A DNA stretch of 64,000 bases, taken from the NCBI GenBank assembly GCA_029624815.1, contig JARSSH010000050.1:1-64000 (forward strand), given 5' to 3'. This document shows positions 56,804 through 64,000 of the stretch, one piece after another. The notes below the pieces were generated by a model. The model saw nothing but the letters and a program-made list of their open reading frames with translations. It did not search any database and had not been told where the DNA came from. The stretch comes from Candidatus Competibacter sp. (GTDB lineage Bacteria > Pseudomonadota > Gammaproteobacteria > Competibacterales > Competibacteraceae). Each line of letters begins with the position of its first letter. The stretch's first letter is position 1. Made by a program: the position numbers and the translations under genes.

Positions 56804-58167
56804 TCTCGCTGCAAGCCCGGTTGTCGGCCGGCTTGATTCTGGCGCTGACCCTGTTGATGGTGCTGGCGGTCGCCCTTGGCGGCTACTCGTTGTCGCGACT
56901 GGCCGAGAATTTCGTCGCCAGCCGGCTGGAGCACGACCTGGAAACCCTGCTGGCGGCCCTGGATTTCGACCCCGCCGGCCAACCTCGTCTGGCCGCCGAC
57001 CGAATCGGCGCGTCCTTTCGCCAACCCTACTCGGGACACTACTACCAGATCGAAGCGCCCGGCGGCGAACTCCGTTCCCGCTCCCTGTGGGACGCCAATC
57101 TATCGCTGCCGCCACTGGCGGCCGACCGCGTCGCCCGCGGCTTCGTCACCGGCCCGCAGGATCGACAACTGCTACTGGTCGGACGGACATTCCGGGTCCA
57201 GGATCGGCCCGTCGCCATCGCCGTGACCGAGGATTTCACGCCGGTGCGCCAGGGTATCCAAAAAATCTTGCTGGAATTTATCCTGGTCGCGCTGGTGCTG
57301 TTCGCCGCGCTGTTACTGTTCCAACGGCGGATCGTGCGGCGCGGCCTGACGCCGCTGGAGCGGATCCGCCGGGATCTGCCGCGGCTGGCCCGCGGCGAGA
57401 TCGCGCAACTGCCGGCCGACGCTCCGGCCGAAGTGCAACCGCTGGTGGCCGAGCTGAACCGCCTGCTGGACCTGCTGGAACAACGTCAGCGGCGGGCCCG
57501 TCACGCGCTGGGCAACCTGGCTCACGCCGTGAAAACCCCATTGACCGCGCTGGCCCAGATCGCCGAGCAACCGCTCCCGCCCGAGGACAACGCCGACTGG
57601 CAGGCATTGCGCCAGCAAATCCAGCAGATCCGCGCCCTGACCGAACGCGAACTCAAGCGGGCGCGGATCGTCGGCGGCGGCACGCCCGGCCAACGCGTGC
57701 TGCTGGAACGGGAGGTCGCCGATCTGATCGAGACTTTGCGTCGCATCCACCGCGACCGACGCCTGCGAATCGATCTGCGGATTCCATCCGACGGCGCCTT
57801 TCCCTGCGACCGCGACGACCTGCTGGAACTGCTGGGCAATCTGCTCGACAACGCCTGGCAGTGGGCGGCGACCACGGTGCGTTTGACCGCCAGCGTCACC
57901 GAACGGGAACTGTGCCTGCGCGTGGAAGACGACGGGCCGGGCTGCCCGCCGGAACAAATGGAACTGCTGCGACAGCGGGGGGTGCGCATCGACGAATCCC
58001 GCGCCGGACACGGCTTGGGGCTGGCCATCGCCGGCGACATCGTCCGGCAGTACGGCGGCGCGCTAAGGCTGGACCGCTCAGCGGCGCTGGGCGGCCTGAT
58101 GGCGGAGGTGGCGCTACCGCAACCCACCATCGCCCGCCAACCCGAAATCAGTACGCCTCGAACGTAA
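56800..58167 (+). CDS. PhoQ-like sensor histidine kinase
   Basis: The 455-residue kinase has helix 1 ([20 protein letters not shown]), a periplasmic sensor of about 135 residues, helix 2 ([19 protein letters not shown]), a HAMP-like linker ([20 protein letters not shown]), the H box [18 protein letters not shown], the N box [26 protein letters not shown] and [18 protein letters not shown]. The H box and the DNAWQWA N box are of the PhoQ type. The periplasmic PepSY proteins are likely partners or ligands. It converges on the ExeA-FHA gene with a 20-bp overlap. Confidence 0.94.
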   Translation: MISLQARLSAGLILALTLLMVLAVALGGYSLSRLAENFVASRLEHDLETLLAALDFDPAGQPRLAADRIGASFRQPYSGHYYQIEAPGGELRSRSLWDANLSLPPLAADRVARGFVTGPQDRQLLLVGRTFRVQDRPVAIAVTEDFTPVRQGIQKILLEFILVALVLFAALLLFQRRIVRRGLTPLERIRRDLPRLARGEIAQLPADAPAEVQPLVAELNRLLDLLEQRQRRARHALGNLAHAVKTPLTALAQIAEQPLPPEDNADWQALRQQIQQIRALTERELKRARIVGGGTPGQRVLLEREVADLIETLRRIHRDRRLRIDLRIPSDGAFPCDRDDLLELLGNLLDNAWQWAATTVRLTASVTERELCLRVEDDGPGCPPEQMELLRQRGVRIDESRAGHGLGLAIAGDIVRQYGGALRLDRSAALGGLMAEVALPQPTIARQPEISTPRT

Positions 58168-60940
58168 AGCGCGCCGAGCCGATCCTCAGCACGTCGCCTG
58201 CCTCCAAGGCCAGCACCTCGTTGGTGGCCAAACCGTGACAGCCCACCCGAACCGAACCCGGCTCCGCCAGGTTCTGAATCCAGTACATGCCGTCCCGGAA
58301 CAGCAATTCGGCGTGCCGGGGCGCCACGCCCGGAGCGTTGACGCGCAGGCCGGATTGCGGGGAACTACCCACCGGCAACCACTTGGGGACGTAGTAATGC
58401 ACGATCTGCCGGCGGGCGGCATCTTCGCGCTCGAACCGGGCGTAGAGCAGGGCGCCAGGGTTGCCAACCCCGTTCAACCGGGCCACCCGTTCCTGCATTT
58501 TCAGCAGATTGAGATAGCGAACCTTGAGTTTCTCCCGCAAGGCATCGGCGTCGGCCTGCCGGTCGCGCTGGTGAAGCACGTCGACCAGTTCGAGTAGATA
58601 ATGGCCGAACTTGTCGCGCGGTTGCTGGCTATCCCAATCCGGCGGCCCATGCTCGCCTTTACGATCCCAGGCCAGGGATAGCTTTAAGCGGTACAGATCG
58701 CACACATCCAGGACATCGTCGGCTTCCAGCAGGTGCCAGCTCCCGCGCTCCAGCCGCTGGCCGTTGTGGCCGGTGTAGGTATAACCCTCATCGCTGGCCG
58801 ACATCAGCGCCAGTTGGTCGCCCAGCGCGCAGATCACGCTATGCAGTCGGGAAATCCGGCTGTACTTGGGTACAAAGCCCAGGGTGAAATCGCCGAACCC
58901 GGTGCCGGCGGCGGCGCTGTGGCGACCAAAAATCATCAACGGACGCGATACCAGCTCGATGCGCGCCGCCGCCTGGGCCGAATTTTCCGGCAGCAGCAAC
59001 GCCCGCGTCAGCGGCGTGCCGCGACTCAGCGCCTGACCGCTCGCGGCGCTCGCGGCCCGCAGGCTGTAGCTGCGTTCGGGATCGGCTTCCAGTTCGAGCG
59101 GCAGCGTGCAGGCCAGAGCGCCGGCCTCGGCCTCCTCGCGCGCGGCGACCGGGTCGTCCAACAACCATTCGCTGGAAACGCTCTTGTCCAGGAGCGGATC
59201 GGGCCAGAAGCGATCGAATCGCGGCGCGTCGCCCGCCGCCGGTTCCTGCTTGCTCTCGATCGGTCGGGTGAAATCCAGCCGGATCTCGAAGCGGTTGTCG
59301 TAGGCGTGCCATTCTCCGCGATGGTCGCAAAGGTCGAGCTCCAGCCACAGTGTGGTTTGCACCGGGCCGGCGCGGGGACACCGATAGTGGATGTACACCG
59401 GTTGCGCTTCCCGGCCGTCCAGCAACCGCAGCGATGGGATCCGCCCTTCGTCGACAAACACCAGTTCGGGGCTACGCAATCGCAGACGGATTTCCCGATA
59501 CAGCCACCAACTGGGGTTGACCAGCAGCGCGCAGAGCACGTTGTCCTGCTCCGGCGCCGGGCTCACGGCAACCGCCAGGCTCACCAGCACCGGCTGCTGG
59601 GTTTCCGCCAGCCGCATGATACACCGCTGATACTCGTCCGCTTGCACCAGGCCACCGCGCGACCAGCGCAGGTAGCGATTCCGAAAATAATCCACCGCCT
59701 CTCGATCCCGCGGTGCCCGGAAATCCTGTTTGGCGGCGAGTTCGCCCAGCAACTGAGCGAACTCGCGCAGGGTGGTTGCCGCCTGTTCGGCCGCGTGCGA
59801 CGCTGGCGTGGCGGGAGGCGCGGCGTCGCCCGCCCATTCCGTCGATCGCACCAGCTTGACCTCCGCCGGAATCTCGGTGGCCGGCAGTTCGGGCGGCAGT
59901 TCGCGCGGCGCCACCGGCGCCGGCTTCGGCTCCTCCATGGCGGCGACCGCCGGCCGTTCGACCGCCAAGGATCGATCAAGGTCGAGGTCGAGGTCGAGGT
60001 CGAGGGAAAAATCCAGCGGCAGATCCAAATCAAGACGCAGATCGAAGCCGCCATCGCCCGCGGGCCCCGGCAATGTCTTGGCAGCGGCATTCCGCGGGAT
60101 CTGGGCAACCGTATCGGTCAGCAGCGGCTGGGATCGCTCGCCGAGAAAGCAGTTGGTGGCGGCTTCGTCCACCAGATCCGGCGTGATCTCGTGTCCCGAC
60201 TCCAGGCTGGCGGACAGGAACATGGCGTCGCACAACATGGCGACGACGTGCGGAACCCCATGGCTGTAGTGCCCGATGCGCTCGATAACGGCGGGCGAAA
60301 AAAGCGCTTCGCCCGTGTGGCCAGCGGTTTCGATCTGATGGTTGATAAACAGCTCGGTTTCCACGCCGCTCAGCCGTTCGAGGCTGCAACGCACCCGGGT
60401 CTGCTCATGCAAGCGCCGTAACTCGGGCCGCCCCAGCTTGCCCTCGATCTCTGGCAGACCCGCCAGCACAACTTGCAGGCGCTGGCCGGGCTCCACCGTC
60501 AACTCCACAAAACCCCGCAAGCGGTCCAGTACGTCGATAGGCAGGCGATCAGCGTCGTCGATCAGCAGGGCGACCGGTTGGTTGCGACGCGCATGCGCGG
60601 CCACGGTATCCAGCACCCGCTTGCTCTGCTGCTCGATGTCCAAACCATCGACCGGCAATTGCAGGCTGGTGCACAGATAGTTAAGGATGTCGGGAAAATC
60701 GAGGTTGGCGTTGGTCAGCAGGATAAAGGAAATATCGTCGGCTTCCGCCATGCACCGGCGCAACAACAACGTCTTACCGAGCCCGGTTTCGCCGGTCAGC
60801 AGCACGAACCCACGCTGCCCCCGGATACCATTCAGGATGTCGGCGCAAGCGCTGTCGAAGTTGTCGTTGCGGTAATAATCTTTGAGATCTTTCGGTTTGA
60901 ACGGTTTATTGTCAAAACCGAAGTAGGTGGTATACATCAC
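58148..60940 (-). CDS. ExeA-type AAA ATPase fused to FHA-like domains (930 residues)
   Basis: Residues 1-270 are an ExeA/MSHA-type AAA ATPase: YTTYFGFDNKPFKPKDLKDY, Walker A LLTGETGLGKTLLLRR (about 48), Walker B VALLIDDADRLPID, and ELFINHQIETAGHTG. A low-complexity linker follows with a run of Asp-Leu pairs (about 300-325) and Pro/Ala-rich sequence. The middle (about 400-620) has no recognised family. Residues about 665-760 look like one FHA domain (SRPLMIFGRHSAAAGTGFGD, YSRISRLHSVICAL) and 850-930 like a second ([34 protein letters not shown]). No membrane helix is obvious. It may couple ATP use to phosphothreonine recognition; its role is unknown. Confidence 0.82.
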   Translation of the reverse strand: MMYTTYFGFDNKPFKPKDLKDYYRNDNFDSACADILNGIRGQRGFVLLTGETGLGKTLLLRRCMAEADDISFILLTNANLDFPDILNYLCTSLQLPVDGLDIEQQSKRVLDTVAAHARRNQPVALLIDDADRLPIDVLDRLRGFVELTVEPGQRLQVVLAGLPEIEGKLGRPELRRLHEQTRVRCSLERLSGVETELFINHQIETAGHTGEALFSPAVIERIGHYSHGVPHVVAMLCDAMFLSASLESGHEITPDLVDEAATNCFLGERSQPLLTDTVAQIPRNAAAKTLPGPAGDGGFDLRLDLDLPLDFSLDLDLDLDLDRSLAVERPAVAAMEEPKPAPVAPRELPPELPATEIPAEVKLVRSTEWAGDAAPPATPASHAAEQAATTLREFAQLLGELAAKQDFRAPRDREAVDYFRNRYLRWSRGGLVQADEYQRCIMRLAETQQPVLVSLAVAVSPAPEQDNVLCALLVNPSWWLYREIRLRLRSPELVFVDEGRIPSLRLLDGREAQPVYIHYRCPRAGPVQTTLWLELDLCDHRGEWHAYDNRFEIRLDFTRPIESKQEPAAGDAPRFDRFWPDPLLDKSVSSEWLLDDPVAAREEAEAGALACTLPLELEADPERSYSLRAASAASGQALSRGTPLTRALLLPENSAQAAARIELVSRPLMIFGRHSAAAGTGFGDFTLGFVPKYSRISRLHSVICALGDQLALMSASDEGYTYTGHNGQRLERGSWHLLEADDVLDVCDLYRLKLSLAWDRKGEHGPPDWDSQQPRDKFGHYLLELVDVLHQRDRQADADALREKLKVRYLNLLKMQERVARLNGVGNPGALLYARFEREDAARRQIVHYYVPKWLPVGSSPQSGLRVNAPGVAPRHAELLFRDGMYWIQNLAEPGSVRVGCHGLATNEVLALEAGDVLRIGSARFTFEAY
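59981..60004 (-). repeat. Coding microsatellite giving an Asp-Leu tract
   Basis: The plus strand reads aaggtcgaggtcgaggtcga and so on, a hexamer-like (gaggtc) tandem that on the minus strand encodes repeated Asp-Leu in the linker of the ExeA-FHA protein. Repeat-number changes by whole hexamers would keep the frame and change linker length. Confidence 0.7.
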
Positions 60941-61070
60941 CCCTCCTCGACACTAACTCCTGTTCACATTCTAAAGCGCTAGGGTTTATCCCCATAGCGC
61001 TTTTCACATCATCGGCCGATCGTTGATTCGGAATCGGGTCCGGACGAAACCACCGCCAGGGTCGGCTATA

Positions 61071-61100
61071 GCAATCCTGAATCAATGGGGGTTGCTTGCC
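61071..61100 (+). repeat. 30-bp direct repeat, copy A
   Basis: gcaatcctgaatcaatgggg plus gttgcttgcc matches 27 of 30 positions at 63971-64000 in the same orientation. The two copies bracket the PHA-system and fadD-like genes, about 2.9 kb apart. The second copy reaches the window edge, so the true length is unknown. Confidence 0.85.
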
Positions 61101-61106
61101 CACCGC

Positions 61107-61166
61107 GCCCTCACCCCGCGCGGACGCGCTCCCCTCTCCCAGCGGGAGAGGGGTTGGGGCTGAGGG
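61107..61166 (+). repeat. Dispersed palindromic repeat, copy 5 (intergenic)
   Basis: This copy is the most complete and the only fully intergenic one: gccctcaccccgcgcggacg, then cgctcccctctcccagcggg, then agaggggttggggctgaggg. The stem ctctccc-agc-gggagag is perfect. It lies between the ExeA-FHA gene and the PHA-system gene, next to a second, unrelated repeat at 61071-61100. Confidence 0.85.
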
Positions 61167-61834
61167 AATTTGAATCATCCGGGCGTCCACAATCCGAATA
61201 GGATGTTATATCCCGCGCAAACCGTCAAAACATCGGCCGTCACGATTTCCACCTCAAGCCTCGCGACTCATTCCCATGGATTAACGGCGCTGTCGATGGC
61301 GACATCCACCGTTGCCCTTTTTCCAGTTTAGTTTAACACGCTCACTCCAGCCCATGCCGGCAGGTGCAACGTTCACGCGCCGTCGGGGTTGAGATCCCAG
61401 ACACCATGTCACGCGATGGCCAAATCGGATTCCTTCGATCCGTTGCGGGTCGCCGTGAAAGAGCTCGCCCGACCAGCGACGCGGATTCGGGCCCGGACGC
61501 CGTGGATTGCGCTCCCCGACCCAGCCGACGGTGTACTATTTTTTCCCGTCGTTGCCTGCTCCGACGAAGCGGGCCACGCAAAACCCGGCACGCCCCGCTG
61601 CTTGAGCGTCATCGCCATCTGGAGTTGATCGGCCGGGTGAACGGCCGATTCATTCCAGCCGCCACCTTGACGGCGCGAAAGAAGCGTATCCTCAGCATAT
61701 CCTCAATAATCCAAAGTCAAGGAAGGATTGCGGCAGACCCAGCCACGACGAAGGAGTCGGCGCCACCCCGGAATCACCGATCCGCCAAGATTCGCAACTC
61801 CATCGGTTCGCTTTGTCATTACGGGAAACACCCC

Positions 61835-62134
61835 ATGTCTCATATCGTCATCCACCGCAACCACCCGCTCACCCTCGACGAGGCACGCCAAGCCGCGGAA
61901 AACCTCGCCGTTCAACTGGCCGAGCGCTACGACCTCAACCACCACTGGCAGGACGACACGCTGTACTTCGAACGCTCCGGCGTCGGCGGCCAAGTCGAGC
62001 TGGAGCCGGGCGCATTGCGGATCAATGTGCGCCTGGGTTTTCTGCTGGCAACGCTGAAACACAAACTGGAGCAGGAAATTCACGGCCACCTGGACGAGCT
62101 GTTCCAGCAAGTCGGCCCGTCCGATCCGGTTTAA
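61835..62134 (+). CDS. Polyhydroxyalkanoic acid system family protein
   Basis: The 99-residue protein matches the PHA_gran_rgn family: SHIVIHRNHPLTLDEARQAA at the N-terminus, LAERYDLNHHWQDDTLYFER, and the C-terminal LGFLLATLKHKLEQEIHGHL. Family members are found with PHA storage genes and are thought to regulate or coat granules; the mechanism is not established. The protein supports a storage-polymer life style. It faces the fadD-like gene with 95 bp between stops. The ATG at 61835 is the family-consistent start. Confidence 0.85.
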   Translation: MSHIVIHRNHPLTLDEARQAAENLAVQLAERYDLNHHWQDDTLYFERSGVGGQVELEPGALRINVRLGFLLATLKHKLEQEIHGHLDELFQQVGPSDPV

Positions 62135-62229
62135 CCCTTGATTTCATCGCCCAAACCGGCGGCTGGGAATGATCGCGCCCACCTTTCCTCAAGGTCGATC
62201 ATCGGAGTGGATTCGGGGCTGAAAACGCT

Positions 62230-63882
62230 TCAGATCAGCTCTCGCCGCAGGATGGCGCCGACGCTGGACTTGGGCAGGCCGGCGCGAAACTCGACCTGGC
62301 GTGGCAGCTTGTAGGCAGGGAGATACTGGCGGCAATGGGCAAGAATCGCTTCGGCGTTCAATTCCATCCCCGGCTTGGGGACGACGAACGCCTTGAGCGC
62401 CTCGCCGCTTTGCTCGTCGGGCACGCCGATGCAGGCTGCCTCCAGCACCCCCGGATACCCCACCAGAACCTGCTCGATTTCGCTGGGGCAAACATTGAAG
62501 CCGGACACCAAAATCAGATCCCTCTTGCGGTCCACGATCCGGAAACAACCCCGCGGGTCCATGGTGGCGATGTCGCCGGTCAGCAACCAGCCGTCGCGAA
62601 GAGCACGGGCGGTTTCCTCGGGCCGCCGCCAATAACCGCGCATCACCTGCGGACCGCGAACGCACAGTTCTCCGCGCTCGCCCGGCGCTACTTCCCTGCC
62701 GTCCTCGTCACGGAGTTGCACTTCGGTGGACGGCACCGGCAAGCCAACGCCACCGGTGAAATCCTCGATATCGACCGGATCGACGCAGACCACCGGAGCT
62801 TCGCTCAGGCCGTAGCCCTCCAGGATCGGCACGCCGGTCAGGGTCCGCCAGCGTTCGGCCACGACCCGCCGCACCGCCGCGCCGCCGCCGACCGCCAACC
62901 GCAGCGAGGAAAAATCCAATCCCTTGAATTTGTCGTTATGGATCAGCGCGCCGAACAATGTGTTGAGCCCGCTGATCGCCGTAAATTTCCACGGGCGGAT
63001 TTCCCGCACAAACAGCGGAATGTCGTGGGGATTGGCGATCAGCACGCTCAAGCCGCCGAAATGGAGGAAGCACAGGCAGTTCGCCGTCAGGCAGAAGGGG
63101 TGATGCAGCGGCAGCGCGGTGACGACGATCTCCTCGCCCTCGCGGAGCGCCGATCCCACCCAGGCGACGATCTGCCGCACGTTGGCCAACAGGTTGCGGT
63201 GGGTCAGCATCGCCCCCTTGGCCAGGCCGGTGGCGCTGTCGGTGTATTGCAGGAAGGCCAAATCCTCGCCGGTTACCGCGACCGGCCGCAGGACGAGGCG
63301 CGCACCGTTAGCCAGCGTTTCCTTGAATCCGACCGCATTCGGCAGCACGTAATGCGGCACCTTCTTTTTGATGTGCCGGGCCACCAGATTGACCACCTTG
63401 GCCTTCCAGAACGACAGCAGGTCGCCGATCTCGGTAACGATGGCCATCCTGATTTCGGTCCGCTCGACGATCTCGGCCAATACGTGAGCGAAGTTGGCGA
63501 GGATCAGGATCGTCTTGGCTCCGGAATCCTTAAGCTGATGCTCCAGCGCACGCGGGGTATGCAGCGGATTGACGTTGACCACCACCAGTCCGGCGCGCAG
63601 CGCGCCGAACAGCGCCACCGGATATTGCAGCAGGTTAGGCAGCATGATTGCTACCCGTTCGCCCTTTTCCAGCCCCAGATCCTGTTGCAACCAGGCGGCG
63701 AACGCCCGGCTTGTCTGCTCCAGTTCGGCATACGTGATGCCATGTCCCATGTTGACGAAGGCGTTGCGCCGGCCGAACTGGCAGCAACTCCGATCAAATA
63801 TCTCGACCAGCGAGCGGTATTCATCGGGGTTGATATCCGCCGGCACCTTGGGCGGATAGCGCTTCAGCCACGGTCTTTCCAC
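62230..63882 (-). CDS. FadD-like acyl-CoA synthetase homologue lacking key catalytic residues
   Basis: The 550-residue ANL-superfamily protein aligns with FadD along its whole length (KRYPPKVPADINPDEYRSLV at the start; EGYGLSEAPVVCVDPVDIED; VDRKRDLILVSGFNVCPSEI). Two catalytic sites are altered. The phosphate-binding loop, YTGGTTGVAKGA in E. coli FadD, reads YTDSATGLAKGA. The A10 lysine that is essential for adenylation is alanine (LPKSSVGAILRREL instead of ...VGKILRREL). Fatty-acid activation is therefore doubtful. The gene is otherwise intact, so it may be a pseudoenzyme or bind acyl-AMP or acyl-CoA for regulation. The start ATG is at 63882. Confidence 0.9.
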   Translation of the reverse strand: MERPWLKRYPPKVPADINPDEYRSLVEIFDRSCCQFGRRNAFVNMGHGITYAELEQTSRAFAAWLQQDLGLEKGERVAIMLPNLLQYPVALFGALRAGLVVVNVNPLHTPRALEHQLKDSGAKTILILANFAHVLAEIVERTEIRMAIVTEIGDLLSFWKAKVVNLVARHIKKKVPHYVLPNAVGFKETLANGARLVLRPVAVTGEDLAFLQYTDSATGLAKGAMLTHRNLLANVRQIVAWVGSALREGEEIVVTALPLHHPFCLTANCLCFLHFGGLSVLIANPHDIPLFVREIRPWKFTAISGLNTLFGALIHNDKFKGLDFSSLRLAVGGGAAVRRVVAERWRTLTGVPILEGYGLSEAPVVCVDPVDIEDFTGGVGLPVPSTEVQLRDEDGREVAPGERGELCVRGPQVMRGYWRRPEETARALRDGWLLTGDIATMDPRGCFRIVDRKRDLILVSGFNVCPSEIEQVLVGYPGVLEAACIGVPDEQSGEALKAFVVPKPGMELNAEAILAHCRQYLPAYKLPRQVEFRAGLPKSSVGAILRRELI

Positions 63883-63970
63883 GGGAAGTCTCCAGTCGGC
63901 GTCCGGTTGTTCTCATTGTCGGATGGTTGGTGACCGATTACCAAACTTCACTGGGGGGAATTGCGATATG
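63883..63970 (-). promoter_or_regulatory. Upstream region of the fadD-like gene with an imperfect palindrome
   Basis: TGGTGACCGATTACCA (63928-63943) pairs at 6 of 8 positions, with TGGT...ACCA as outer arms, about 45 bp upstream of the ATG. It could be an operator of a fatty-acid regulator, but it matches neither the FadR nor the PsrA consensus closely. No promoter hexamers are assigned. Confidence 0.3.
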
Positions 63971-64000
63971 GCAATCCTGAATCCATGGTGGTTGCTTACC
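63971..64000 (+). repeat. 30-bp direct repeat, copy B
   Basis: gcaatcctgaatccatggtg plus gttgcttacc is the partner of copy A at 61071-61100. It ends exactly at the window edge and may continue. Confidence 0.85.

Larger units (their letters stand above)
60941..61834. other. Long intergenic region (894 bp) rich in repeats, no firm gene
   Basis: It contains the promoter side of the ExeA-FHA gene, the 30-bp direct repeat A and palindromic repeat copy 5. After these comes a stretch (61190-61834) without a recognised gene. A frame from ATG 61418 (MAKSDSFDPLRVAVKELARP..., about 69 codons) has no known relatives and its compositional signal is weak. The bases CAGCATATCCTCAATAATCC near 61696-61715 are AT-rich and could belong to the promoter of the PHA-system gene. 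Confidence 0.45.

Noticed and set aside
59981-60004. Tandem gaggtc units considered as part of a CRISPR array
   Set aside because: The units are 6 bp with no spacers and lie in a coding linker; a microsatellite explains them.
61418-61628. Possible small gene MAKSDSFDPLRVAVKELARP...
   Set aside because: No recognisable ribosome site or family and uncertain composition; kept only as a remark in the intergenic entry.

Overview
The window is GC-rich bacterial chromosome from a Gram-negative proteobacterium, most likely a gammaproteobacterium. Supporting genes are DarP, a Bcr-type efflux pump, bacterial thiopurine methyltransferase, a long Pta with its N-terminal P-loop region, a FadD-type ligase, a polyhydroxyalkanoate-system protein and a Wza/Wzc-type exporter. 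The PHA protein and the heavy transposon load would suit a storage-polymer accumulator such as Competibacteraceae, but that is only a guess. I see no rRNA, tRNA or CRISPR.

Bases 1-5270 are a mobile and accessory island. A partial ISAs1-family element abuts the 3'-truncated end of a minus-strand group II intron. The intron's reverse transcriptase is split by a complete IS3-family element with a 3-bp target duplication. The intron ends against an imperfect hairpin that looks like an integron attC site. Two AT-richer toxin-antitoxin modules follow: a HigBA-like pair whose toxin is frameshifted, and a YefM/YoeB pair. Each module starts at a short core sequence whose exact reverse complement lies just after its last gene, which is the hallmark of integron gene cassettes.

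Bases 5270-13750 carry a shortened darP, a Bcr/CflA pump with an apparent non-ATG start, and a tight operon: a flippase-like membrane protein, a HAD-UbiA fusion, a DprE1-like oxidase and a DprE2-like SDR. That set resembles polyprenyl-phosphate arabinofuranose synthesis. A UPF0178 gene, an MFS gene and a thiopurine methyltransferase gene follow.

Bases 13775-42000 are a large exopolysaccharide locus. It holds an initiating sugar transferase flanked by two fusion proteins with degenerate copies of the same domain, a WecG/TagA transferase, six other glycosyltransferases, three hexapeptide acyltransferases, GalE, a Wzx-like flippase, a polymerase-like protein, a Wzc-like co-polymerase with a damaged ATP site and a Wza lipoprotein. 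A Sfp-type phosphopantetheinyl transferase, a thioesterase, two membrane acyltransferases, an SGNH hydrolase, a coiled-coil protein and a membrane-anchored response regulator are interspersed. The locus ends with a partner-switching module (REC-PP2C phosphatase, anti-sigma kinase, STAS antagonist) that probably controls it.

Bases 42181-49352 encode a copper P-type ATPase with two small membrane proteins, then two histidine kinases and a FixJ-type regulator. An IS4-family element with perfect 19-bp ends, an 11-bp target duplication and a nonsense codon separates these from pta. Bases 53000-58170 hold a methyltransferase, an unknown protein made of a duplicated 48-residue unit, and a PepSY / cytochrome b561 / PepSY / two-component operon. 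Bases 58148-64000 hold a 930-residue ExeA-type ATPase fused to FHA-like domains, a repeat-rich gap, a PHA-system protein and a FadD-like protein that lacks the catalytic lysine. One small palindromic repeat recurs five times, four of them inside or at the edge of coding sequence.
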